Of a stretch of DNA of 26,404 bases, positions 1 through 7,193 are shown piece after piece (position 1 is the stretch's first letter; each line of letters begins with the position of its first letter). Below the pieces are notes generated by a model, which was not told where the DNA came from, made no database searches, and worked only from the letters and a program-made list of their open reading frames with translations. Position numbers and translations under genes: made by a program. The stretch covers positions 4,439 through 30,842 of the forward strand of contig DDEQ01000040.1 in assembly GCA_002336105.1 (NCBI GenBank), given 5' to 3'. This stretch comes from Chthonomonas sp. UBA1950 (GTDB lineage Bacteria > Armatimonadota > Fimbriimonadia > Fimbriimonadales > Fimbriimonadaceae).

Positions 1-1926
1 CGGCGACACGTCCATGAAGTCGACTCTGTCGCGTCTGACGATAGGATAGCTTGCACCACCAACGTCGCCACCAGCACATCGAGCCTGAACCTGATCTTTC
101 ACGATCCAACCGGTCTCATCCGTCTCAACGTCGGCCGGTGCAACTAACTGGCCAGTCTCTTCTTGAGCGGTCAGATAGATGATCTCGTCGGTGACATGAC
201 CATCAACAACCTTTCGGTAAGGGGTCATGATGAAGCCGAATTCATCAACTCGAGCGTGCGCGGTCAACTGCGAGATAAGTCCAATGTTAGGACCTTCAGG
301 AGTTTCAATCGGACAGATTCGACCGTAGTGAGATCGGTGAACGTCACGAACTTCCAGTTTTGCACTTGTTCGTTGAAGACCACCCGGTCCAAGTGAAGAC
401 AGACGTCGCTTGTTGGTAATTTCCGACAGCGGATTCGTCTGATCCATGAACGTCGACAGCTGGTTACTGCTGAAGAAGCTCTTAATAGAAGCGCTAACCG
501 GCTTAACTGATAGGATGATGCCTGGGAGCAGGTTCTCCTGGTCGGTTGAGGTCATTCGCTCTCGAGCAACTTTCTCCATGCGGACAAAGCCGAGTCGAAG
601 TTGAGACTGCAACAACTCACCAACGGATCGAACACGTTTGTTCTTCAAGTCGTCGATGTCGTCTCGTTCTGCCTCACGATTGACGTATGGCAGCATCTTA
701 TCAAGGATCGCAGCCAGGTCTGCAGCAGTTAGGTTTCGGGTTTCCAAAGGAATACCGATTCCAAGCTTCTGATTCAAGAATCGTCGACCGACCTTACCAA
801 GATCGTATCGCTTGACATCAAAGAAGAGGCCGTAAACGAGTTGCTTGGCTGCTTCTTCGTTTGCTGCTTCACCTGGACGAAGTCGCTTATAGATGTCGAG
901 TAGAGCCTCTCGCGAGTTGGTTGTGGGGTCAGCTTCGAGCGTCGCTTCGGCAAGATGCAGGGTGTTGATCAGCCTCAACGAAGGCAGATTCATCGCCTCG
1001 ATTCGCTTAGCCGTATCCTTGTCAATCTTGTCGCCCGCTTTCCCAATAAGCTCTTCGCCGTCAAGGAGATCCTCAACTAGCCGCTTATTAAGAAGAGTTT
1101 CTTGATTGAGCGTCTCGAGAACGATTTCCTTCGTGAACAGCTTCAGAATGTCCTCGTTGGTACCGAGAGGAATCTCGACCAACGTCTTCATCGCCTTAAC
1201 TTCGTCGGAGAATCCTGCGATATCCTCGGCGGTCAAAACTTTGCCTGATTCAACGAGGACTTCACCAGTGTCTTGGTCGACGACTGGATCAACGACTCGG
1301 CGACCATTGGCTTCACCGAGAGCAACGGTGTATCGACCGCGACCCTTCTCGAAGTAATACAGAGCCTTGATGAGCTGAGTAAGCGGAAGCTTCTTGGTCT
1401 GGCTAATTTGAGTTCTTACGATGAAGTTAGCGTCGGATTCGACCTCAAGCCAGGGACCTTCGTTAGGAATAACTCGGGCAGAAACAATGACCTGCATCGA
1501 GCTATCGACGCCCTCTTCGAAATAGAGACCAGGAGAGCGGCTGAGCTGGCTGACAATGACTCGTTCGCGTCCATTGATAATGAACGTTCCCTTGTCGGTC
1601 ATGAGCGGAATGTCGCCGAGGTAAACCTCGGATTCAATCACTTCACGATCTCGACCACCGAAGCGAACTATCGCTTTAATCGGTGCTTCGAAGGTCATGT
1701 CGCGATCGCGGCAATCCTGCAAAGAGTATTTGGGCTCGCCGAGTGTAAAACTCACGAGTTCGATATAGTTAGTTTGAGTGAAGTCCCAGATCGGACTGAA
1801 GGTCTTGAAGAGCTCTGGAAGACCTTCTTCAAGGAACCACTTGTATGAATTAAGCTGTAGTTCGATTAGATTAGGGACCTCAAGGAAGCGGCCAATTCGC
1901 TTCGAGGTTGGCTGAACAATTCTCAT
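1..1926 (-). CDS. rpoB: DNA-directed RNA polymerase beta subunit, N-terminal 642 codons (partial)
   Basis: This is the beta subunit of RNA polymerase, the catalytic core partner of beta'. The gene reads leftward and leaves the window before its stop, so only the first 642 codons are seen. The protein opens with MRIVQPTSKRIGRF and carries the usual protrusion and lobe segments. The rifampicin region is clear at residues about 484-516 (SSNQLSTFMDQTNPLSEIT, then NKRRLSSLGPGG), followed by the ETPEGPNIGLI stretch. The ATG at 1926 is preceded by GGAGG at 1931-1935, a good ribosome binding site. Two things stand out. The residue matching E. coli His526 is Asn (codon 412-414), while the Ser531 and Asp516 equivalents are kept. 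No rplJ or rplL lies directly upstream; a 324-base gap and a divergent SPFH gene are there instead. rpoC is expected to the left but is not seen. Confidence 0.98.
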   Translation of the reverse strand, partial: MRIVQPTSKRIGRFLEVPNLIELQLNSYKWFLEEGLPELFKTFSPIWDFTQTNYIELVSFTLGEPKYSLQDCRDRDMTFEAPIKAIVRFGGRDREVIESEVYLGDIPLMTDKGTFIINGRERVIVSQLSRSPGLYFEEGVDSSMQVIVSARVIPNEGPWLEVESDANFIVRTQISQTKKLPLTQLIKALYYFEKGRGRYTVALGEANGRRVVDPVVDQDTGEVLVESGKVLTAEDIAGFSDEVKAMKTLVEIPLGTNEDILKLFTKEIVLETLNQETLLNKRLVEDLLDGEELIGKAGDKIDKDTAKRIEAMNLPSLRLINTLHLAEATLEADPTTNSREALLDIYKRLRPGEAANEEAAKQLVYGLFFDVKRYDLGKVGRRFLNQKLGIGIPLETRNLTAADLAAILDKMLPYVNREAERDDIDDLKNKRVRSVGELLQSQLRLGFVRMEKVARERMTSTDQENLLPGIILSVKPVSASIKSFFSSNQLSTFMDQTNPLSEITNKRRLSSLGPGGLQRTSAKLEVRDVHRSHYGRICPIETPEGPNIGLISQLTAHARVDEFGFIMTPYRKVVDGHVTDEIIYLTAQEETGQLVAPADVETDETGWIVKDQVQARCAGGDVGGASYPIVRRDRVDFMDVSP

Positions 1927-2250
1927 CTAGCCTCCGGACACATTTGCGCGAACATTCACCATACCCTCACAAACCGTGTTAAGTCTACATTTCCTGCTAA
2001 CTTTCGTAGCACAATGTCAACAATTGCCTGCATGAAGCGACCACAACTAGACTCGTGAGGAAGCAGATTTTCAGACGGAGGCGTAGGCCAAGAACCTGAT
2101 TACATGGTCACTTCATTCACTAATATTGGTTTAGAACCCAATTTTATGTGTGCGGAATAGGTCAGCCCAAGGCAGTCGAATCAAGGTTCAGCGGGTCTAG
2201 CGCCCCCACCGAGGTTCGTGACCTAGACCGCCAAAACCTCGGGTATTTCA
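1927..2250. other. Divergent intergenic region between rpoB and the SPFH gene
   Basis: No credible gene lies here. It contains the rpoB ribosome binding site (GGAGG on the minus strand, 1931-1935). A TTGACA hexamer on the minus strand (2015-2020) could be a -35 element for rpoB, but I see no convincing -10 at the right spacing. On the plus strand, ATTGGTT (2125-2131) and AACCCAAT (2135-2142) form a weak bulged hairpin followed by a few T residues. The right end, 2191-2242, holds two interleaved inverted repeats, described separately. Confidence 0.7.
2191..2242 (+). promoter_or_regulatory. Candidate H-type RNA pseudoknot in the leader of the SPFH gene
   Basis: There are two inverted repeats whose arms interleave. 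Stem 1 pairs 2191-2200 (GCGGGTCTAG) with 2223-2231 (CTAGACCGC): seven continuous pairs, one bulged G, then two more pairs. Stem 2 pairs 2209-2216 (CCGAGGTT) with 2235-2242 (AACCTCGG), eight perfect pairs. Each stem's inner arm lies in the other's loop, which is the H-type pseudoknot order. The connecting loops are 8, 6 and 3 bases. The downstream arm ends eight bases before the ATG at 2251, covering the place where a ribosome binding site would sit; no separate Shine-Dalgarno is seen. If transcribed, it could control translation, as pseudoknot riboswitches do. It does not match the preQ1, SAM-II or fluoride consensus as I remember them. The function is inference. Confidence 0.45.
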
Positions 2251-2925
2251 ATGTTAATTCTAAGCAAGGTAACAATCTACGACGGCTCATCGGGATTGGA
2301 GTTTGAAAAAGGCAAATTCAAACGCGAGTTACGACCTGGAGAATATTTCTACCGTTTGAAGAGTGTTAGCATTGATGTATTCTCGACGCTTCCCGTTTTA
2401 ATCCCATTTAACGGAAAGGAGGCGCAAACTCTTGACGGAGGTTCCATCAAGGTTTCGTTGATGATTTCAGTTCAGGTTAATTCTGTGCGTCAATATTTCC
2501 TTGCTGGGGGACAGCCGATCAAACAACACGGAGCGATTAAACCGAAACTTTCGCCTGGGCAAGGCGAATCTTCCCCACTTATGCAAGTTAGAGATTCTGC
2601 CTTCGCCGCGTGCCAATCTTGGATCTCGTCTAGGGAATTCGAGACGTGGATGGAGAAGAAAACTGAGTTGTCGAGTTTTGTTGCGGAACAACTCAAACCA
2701 CGCATGGCCGAACTTGGTTTAGAGCTTTTGAGTGTCTTACTTGTTGAGTTCGTTCCGAGTGGCAACCTAAAATCAGCCTATTCTGAATTGCTGCGAGTGA
2801 AATTAGAGGGCCGGGCTGCACTAGACCGAGCCCGAAACGAAGCTGCCACAATGCGAAACCTCATCAACACTGCTCGGCTAGTACGCGACCATCCCGGATT
2901 GCTGGAACTCCGAATGTTGGTCTGA
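2251..2925 (+). CDS. SPFH/band-7 (stomatin/prohibitin-like) domain protein, short and soluble
   Basis: This is a 224-residue SPFH-domain protein. The N-terminal part, KVTIYDGSSGLEFEKGKFKR then LRPGEYFY, is the typical band-7 opening. A 'DGGSIKVSLMISVQV' strand region follows at about 62-76, and the end (RNEAATMRNLINTARLVRDHP, roughly 193-213) matches the helical region after the SPFH fold. Family members scaffold membrane microdomains or protease complexes. This one has no N-terminal membrane segment, and it stops right after the first helix, so it lacks the long coiled coil or C-terminal extension of many relatives. It begins at ATG 2251 with no obvious Shine-Dalgarno and an in-frame stop at 2224-2226, so a longer start is excluded. 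A candidate pseudoknot sits just upstream. Neighbours give no hint of a partner. Confidence 0.8.
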   Translation: MLILSKVTIYDGSSGLEFEKGKFKRELRPGEYFYRLKSVSIDVFSTLPVLIPFNGKEAQTLDGGSIKVSLMISVQVNSVRQYFLAGGQPIKQHGAIKPKLSPGQGESSPLMQVRDSAFAACQSWISSREFETWMEKKTELSSFVAEQLKPRMAELGLELLSVLLVEFVPSGNLKSAYSELLRVKLEGRAALDRARNEAATMRNLINTARLVRDHPGLLELRMLV

Positions 2926-3055
2926 AATCAGAAGCCACGTGTTGAATTTCAGGTAAGTAGCTTTCCCACAAACCCTACACCAGCCTCGCCAGAACCGGCG
3001 GAGCCTCCCTTAGACTAAGTCTGTTTTAGAAGACAAGGTAACCTCTTAGGTTCCC

Positions 3056-4870
3056 GTGATGCGTAATTGGTGTGCCTTCTTGGCAATTGTCAGCGGATTT
3101 GCTTCGGCAAATGCAGACACTCAAAGGTCTAGAGGTGGGGTCGTCTATGTGAATGACGTCCCTGTTTTGCGATTCATGAAACAGGATTCGACCGGCCAGA
3201 GTCCAGAACAGAAGGCAGATACTGCAGCAGAGAAGCTAGGGACCGCCAGCGACCCCAAGCTCATTAGGCTCTTTATGTCAGGGGATTCGGCGACGATCTA
3301 TTCAGGCAAGGTTCCAGTTGTCACTTTACAAAAGGCAGAGGCGAGGGCACAGCATTCGACCGTTAAGGGGTTGGCTACGAGGTGGGTTACCAATATTCGC
3401 GGTGCTTTGACTCAAACGGGAATGCGGATAGATGACGACTACATTCGCCTCCCCTTAGGCGGAGTTCGAGTTGTTCCGATTCGTGGTAAAGGTGCATTCG
3501 AAGCGAATTACACGACTTCAAACGATGCGTTGGTAAGTTTTAGGAAAGTCGCTGGTGGGCTTGAAGTCACAGGGAAGTCTGCCGGTAAGGCGCAGATCTC
3601 GGTGAATTGGGGTACTCAATCCGATGATATCTCGCTAGACATTAAGCCCAACGCGGCTGAGTTTCCTCAAGCGTTCGAAGCAACGGTGACAGGGGCTCCT
3701 GCAATATCACAAACCATTTTTGGCAGTATCGTCGGCGCGATAAAAACCCAGCTGAAAGCAAAGGCGGACTCAAAAATAAGCGTCAGAACTTTTTCCCCCG
3801 GTTCAATTGGCGTAGGCGCGATGAGAACCTACGATGTCTTTGTTGACACAAGTGCACCGGACTGTTTTCCAAATGGCGGCCTGGTCAGAGTCAAGGTAAC
3901 AAACCTTGCACTTCCTCGATTGATGGACGACGTGCTATGGTACAGCAATGATCCGGAGAGCGTGAAGGGACCAGGACACCTGTTTTCAGGAGAAGTTGAG
4001 AGAGGTTCATCGATTAGGCTTCTCTACCACCATAGTAATATTTCTTCTTCGAACCTCGTTCTGCGCGTTCAAGCTATTAATGACTCTGACAAACCTGCTC
4101 GAGTCGTCTTGATTCCCGGTGACGCTTCGCCAAATCGCGATCCCGTTCGAGCTGGCCTAGCCGCTGCGGATCAATTCATTCGAGGCTGGATGTACGGTAG
4201 CGGGGAAGTCGTCACGATTCCGCCCGGGCAAGGACTTCCAATCGCAGTCCGGCAACTCTCGACGGGAGAAACGATGAGCGGATTAACGAGTATTCGTCTT
4301 ATTGATGGCCCAGATTCTCTACTGATCCGTACCGATGCTTGGCTTCCTTTTAATGCAGATGTCCGCTGGGTGGCAGCGCTGAGATCGGGTGCACCTTGGC
4401 GGGATGTTGGTGCGAATCCATTGGCAGAGTACGACAAGGCACCGATGGAGCCTTCCGCCCATGTATATCCCAACCCGGTGAAAACAGAGTCGGTTGATTA
4501 CAGTGTCGGCGGAAGATACGGATTCTTGCGCATAGGACAAGAACCGATCATTCGAAAAGACAATGATGGTGCTCTGGATGGCAATTTTGGTGTCATTTAC
4601 AACATTAAGGCCAAATTGCAGAACCTAACTAACGAAGCCACCGAAGTAGAAGTTGTCTACGAAGCCAGTGCAGGCTATTCGGGAGGCCTCTTTATCCTTA
4701 ACGGGCAACTTATGCGTACACCTTTACTGCATCCAAAACAGGAAACACGACTTTTGAAAGTTCGCCTTGCACCAGGCGCTTCAAGAAGTTATGACATCAT
4801 GACCCTGCCGCTTTCGGGTAGCAGCTATCCGGCTACGCTGACGGTTCGGCCAGTATCTGGAGGAGCATAA
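3056..4870 (+). CDS. Exported protein of unknown function with stalk-like and Ig-like domains
   Basis: I do not recognise a named family. The 604-residue product starts with a signal peptide (about residues 1-20, ...FASANA). Residues about 29-118 (VYVNDVPVLRF ... LATRWVTNIRGAL) resemble a small domain I recall near the N-terminus of some cyanobacterial MscS-type and Armatimonadota exported proteins. Residues about 130-197, with 'GVRVVPIRGKG' and 'GLEVTGKSAGKAQISV', look like a bacterial Ig-like (BIG2-type) beta-sandwich. The remaining 400 residues are beta-rich with no cysteine pattern or catalytic motif that I can see. The start is GTG 3056 or the adjacent ATG 3059; a weak TTAGG precedes them. 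One base separates its stop from the TPR gene downstream, so the two are very probably co-translated. A cell-surface or envelope role is inference. Confidence 0.6.
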   Translation: MMRNWCAFLAIVSGFASANADTQRSRGGVVYVNDVPVLRFMKQDSTGQSPEQKADTAAEKLGTASDPKLIRLFMSGDSATIYSGKVPVVTLQKAEARAQHSTVKGLATRWVTNIRGALTQTGMRIDDDYIRLPLGGVRVVPIRGKGAFEANYTTSNDALVSFRKVAGGLEVTGKSAGKAQISVNWGTQSDDISLDIKPNAAEFPQAFEATVTGAPAISQTIFGSIVGAIKTQLKAKADSKISVRTFSPGSIGVGAMRTYDVFVDTSAPDCFPNGGLVRVKVTNLALPRLMDDVLWYSNDPESVKGPGHLFSGEVERGSSIRLLYHHSNISSSNLVLRVQAINDSDKPARVVLIPGDASPNRDPVRAGLAAADQFIRGWMYGSGEVVTIPPGQGLPIAVRQLSTGETMSGLTSIRLIDGPDSLLIRTDAWLPFNADVRWVAALRSGAPWRDVGANPLAEYDKAPMEPSAHVYPNPVKTESVDYSVGGRYGFLRIGQEPIIRKDNDGALDGNFGVIYNIKAKLQNLTNEATEVEVVYEASAGYSGGLFILNGQLMRTPLLHPKQETRLLKVRLAPGASRSYDIMTLPLSGSSYPATLTVRPVSGGA

Positions 4871-4871
4871 A

Positions 4872-5738
4872 ATGGATCAACCTTCATTTCGAGTGATTGC
4901 AGACCTGTTTCAGGTCCCTGAAGGCGATGCGCTGGATATACGTGAAGAGCGACGTCGCAAAGTGGGACGAGATGCTAACGAAAGTGACGATCTGGGCCGA
5001 CAGAGTCTTGTTGAAGGCGACTACGAGGCCGCGATTAAGCATTTTAGGAGAGCGGTTGAACAACGGGATCCAAACGATATTTCGTCAAGGATAGACCTTG
5101 CTGGAGCATATGATTATAGTGACCAGTCACCGATGGCCCTTCGACAATACGAGAAGGCTTTACGTGCAAAATCTGAAGCTTCTGAGCCACTCGTTGGAAT
5201 GAGCGACGTTCTCAAGAGGCACGGCAAGTTTAAAGATTCTATCCTTAGCCTTGAAAAGGCGATTGAGAAAGAACCAACCAATGCCTACTACCATGTGAAG
5301 CTAGCTGAAACTTTACGCGAAGCAGGCGAACCGAGGCGAGCCTTGCAGGTTGCTCAGACTGCAATCACCATTCAACCGGACGTAGCCTTTTATCATTATT
5401 GGATTGGCGACCTTCTGACCTATCTCAAGCGATATGACGAAGCTCTCGATGCCTATCGTGCAGCGATAGAGCTCTCGCCTGGAGATGATCATCTCTATAT
5501 CCGTGCTGCGGTCGCCTTTTGGTGTGCGGATCGAAAAAACGAAGCAGTTAAGGCTGTTCGGTTGGCATCGGATCTAGACACAGAAAAGCACTTGTATCAC
5601 GGACTTTTGGGAATTCTGCTTGATGAGATGGGAATGAAAGATGAAGCGCAACTCGAGAGTGAGCGCGCTTCAAAAATGGACCGATTTGACCACGATAGTC
5701 TCGGAAGACTCATGGACGAGATGAATATCGAAGCTTAG
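4872..5738 (+). CDS. Tetratricopeptide-repeat protein
   Basis: This 288-residue protein is made almost entirely of TPR units. Clear repeats occur at about residues 37-66 (LGRQSLVEGDYEAAIKHF), 105-136 (GKFKDSILSLEKAI), 138-170 (LAETLREAGEPRRALQVAQ) and 172-204 (YLKRYDEALDAYRAAIELSP), with weaker ones between and after. TPRs form helical scaffolds for protein-protein binding and have no catalytic role of their own. There is no signal peptide or membrane segment, so a cytoplasmic location is likely. The ATG follows the preceding stop by one base, with a GGAGGAG Shine-Dalgarno inside the end of the upstream gene, which marks translational coupling. Its 3' end overlaps the convergent lysozyme-family gene by four bases. 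The binding partner is unknown. Confidence 0.85.
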   Translation: MDQPSFRVIADLFQVPEGDALDIREERRRKVGRDANESDDLGRQSLVEGDYEAAIKHFRRAVEQRDPNDISSRIDLAGAYDYSDQSPMALRQYEKALRAKSEASEPLVGMSDVLKRHGKFKDSILSLEKAIEKEPTNAYYHVKLAETLREAGEPRRALQVAQTAITIQPDVAFYHYWIGDLLTYLKRYDEALDAYRAAIELSPGDDHLYIRAAVAFWCADRKNEAVKAVRLASDLDTEKHLYHGLLGILLDEMGMKDEAQLESERASKMDRFDHDSLGRLMDEMNIEA

Positions 5739-6613
5739 GCTTTGGTTATCTTCAAGCCTTGACTATCGAGGTCGAGACGATATCCCATAAAGTCTCTGAT
5801 GAGATCTGAGGCATCAACATGACCCCGGTCTTGATAGATACGGCCAGGAAAGTCACGAACCTTACCTCCAAAAGAGCATGTCAGAGTAGTCGTATCAGCT
5901 TTGAATGCGACTACTTTAAGTCCTGGGATCGGCCCTTCGAGCATCTTAGGAGCGATCCAGGAGTTTCCTTTTTGGACAAAAGCCGAGACTGGAACTAGCT
6001 TGCCTGCAACAAAGACGGAAACAACGGATGGAACGTCATCGATCGTCAATACGCCTTGCTCAATCATTCGCTTGAGCAGTGCGCCCCCGCCACATTGCTG
6101 GGATACGGCGGATGAACTGAATACACCATCTTTGACGTATTTGCCCTTCGAATATTGATTAGTAAACGACCATACGTATGGCGTATGAACTCCCTTGTTT
6201 CGATAGCCCCAACCGTTATAGGATTCGAGCCTGTAGAGCATCTCGGGAAGAGTCCAAGAGTTCAGGCTATCGAGGTTGTGCATGGTAAGAGCATCAACCG
6301 CACTCTCAGCAAATGTGAATGGTGGTTCGTGTCCAACTTTTGGTCGACCTTTCGGTACCTGAACCGTGTAGCCGGTTAACGGATCTCCGTTGTGAAGATG
6401 CTTGGTCAGGCTTAAGCTGGCCTCAAGAGAGTGGATGATGCCGACAAATTGCCAGGGGATTCCGGTCGGGAGCATGATCGCTTGATATACGGTTTTTAGG
6501 CTAAGAATCTTGCTCAGTGTCTGATCCACCAACTGTATACGTTCTGGTCGTACTACGGCGGATTCGAACAACTCCTCATATTCCGATTTGAGCGTGTCAA
6601 AAGAAAATGGCAT
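5735..6613 (-). CDS. Lysozyme-family (peptidoglycan hydrolase-like) protein with C-terminal stalk-like domain
   Basis: The 292-residue product has an N-terminal lysozyme-family domain (about 1-180) seen in many uncultured and cyanobacterial proteins. Its marks are 'FVGIIHSLEASLSLTKHLHN' with the candidate catalytic Glu64, 'NGDPLTGYTVQVPKGRP' (75-91), 'YNGWGYR' (132-138) and 'TPYVWSFTNQY'. Glycosidic cleavage of peptidoglycan is the expected reaction. Residues about 196-290 (VFVAGKLVPVSAFVQ ... WIAPKMLEG) resemble the copper-amine-oxidase-N-like stalk module found in surface proteins. There is no signal peptide, which is odd for a wall enzyme; release may need lysis or another export route. 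GGAGAG lies just before the ATG and fixes the start. It converges with the TPR gene, overlapping by four bases. Confidence 0.7.
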   Translation of the reverse strand: MPFSFDTLKSEYEELFESAVVRPERIQLVDQTLSKILSLKTVYQAIMLPTGIPWQFVGIIHSLEASLSLTKHLHNGDPLTGYTVQVPKGRPKVGHEPPFTFAESAVDALTMHNLDSLNSWTLPEMLYRLESYNGWGYRNKGVHTPYVWSFTNQYSKGKYVKDGVFSSSAVSQQCGGGALLKRMIEQGVLTIDDVPSVVSVFVAGKLVPVSAFVQKGNSWIAPKMLEGPIPGLKVVAFKADTTTLTCSFGGKVRDFPGRIYQDRGHVDASDLIRDFMGYRLDLDSQGLKITKA

Positions 6614-6672
6614 TTTTACTCTCCTGCAAAAGTTTCACTATTTTAAACTCGTAAACATAGCAATCGAAGACA

Positions 6673-7164
6673 GTGTGGCAAACTTTATTTGTGATTTCTA
6701 TCTTTTTGGGGTGTGTCGTTTCGTTGACAAAACCAAGGGTTGTCATTGTCGCGTTACTAGATTGCCCCATTGCTCGATCGTATGCCCCATTACTTGAGAG
6801 GCTTGCGGTCGAATTTAAGGGCAAAGCTGATTTCGATATCAAGATTGAAGATCAGGATGTCAACCTTGCTGCAGCCAAGAAGTGGATGACCGAGTTTAAG
6901 CTCAGCTTCGTGCCAGAGATCGACAAGAAGCATCGGTTTGCAAAAAAGATGGGAGTAACCACCGTTCCAACGGCTTTGGTCTTCGATTCGAGCGGAAAAT
7001 GTGTCTATGTTGGACGAATTGATAATAGGTATGCCGACCTCGGGATTCGACGCCAGCACGCAACACAGAGTGACCTGCGCAATAAATTAGTCGAAGTTCT
7101 AAATGGTCACAAAATGAGCCTCTCAAGAACGACTGTTGTGGGTTGTTCGTTGCCGCTTGATTAA
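6673..7164 (+). CDS. Membrane-anchored or exported thioredoxin-fold (redoxin) protein
   Basis: This is a 163-residue thioredoxin-fold protein. A short hydrophobic segment (about 2-18) is followed directly by the fold. Motifs match the redoxin domain I know from planctomycete and acidobacterial multidomain proteins: LLDCPIARSYAP (Cys31), a cis-proline loop 'GVTTVPTALVF' (Pro99), then 'YVGRIDNRYADLGIRRQHAT' and 'LRNKLVEVLNG'. It ends at a 'GCSLP' with Cys158. There is no CxxC, so it is unlikely to be a classical thiol-disulphide reductase; the single Cys31 may act alone or with Cys158 or Cys110. The start is GTG 6673, because no in-frame ATG precedes the fold; the ribosome binding site is weak. 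It lies 29 bases before the 5'-nucleotidase gene in the same direction. In relatives the domain is often joined to cytochrome or monooxygenase modules, absent here. Confidence 0.75.
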   Translation: MWQTLFVISIFLGCVVSLTKPRVVIVALLDCPIARSYAPLLERLAVEFKGKADFDIKIEDQDVNLAAAKKWMTEFKLSFVPEIDKKHRFAKKMGVTTVPTALVFDSSGKCVYVGRIDNRYADLGIRRQHATQSDLRNKLVEVLNGHKMSLSRTTVVGCSLPLD

Positions 7165-7179
7165 CCATATGTAAAAAGC

Positions 7180-7193
7180 GACACAATTGTGTC
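7180..7193. promoter_or_regulatory. Perfect 14-base palindrome abutting the 5'-nucleotidase start
   Basis: GACACAATTGTGTC is a perfect palindrome that ends at the base before the ATG at 7194. It occupies the Shine-Dalgarno position, and no purine-rich ribosome binding site is present. A TATGTA at 7168-7173 could be a -10 element placing transcription start near the palindrome. It could be a repressor operator or, in RNA, a five-pair hairpin with an AATT loop. The role is inferred. Confidence 0.4.

Noticed and set aside
1273..1848. A 191-codon open frame on the plus strand inside rpoB
   Set aside because: It is antisense to a well-conserved rpoB segment and its translation shows no domain pattern; it is a shadow of the real gene.
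2191..2233. tRNA-like look: GGTCTAG/CTAGACC stem, GGTTCG and a GCCA end
   Set aside because: The two acceptor-like arms are only 22 bases apart, with no room for D and anticodon arms, and the T-loop pattern is wrong. The pseudoknot reading explains it better.
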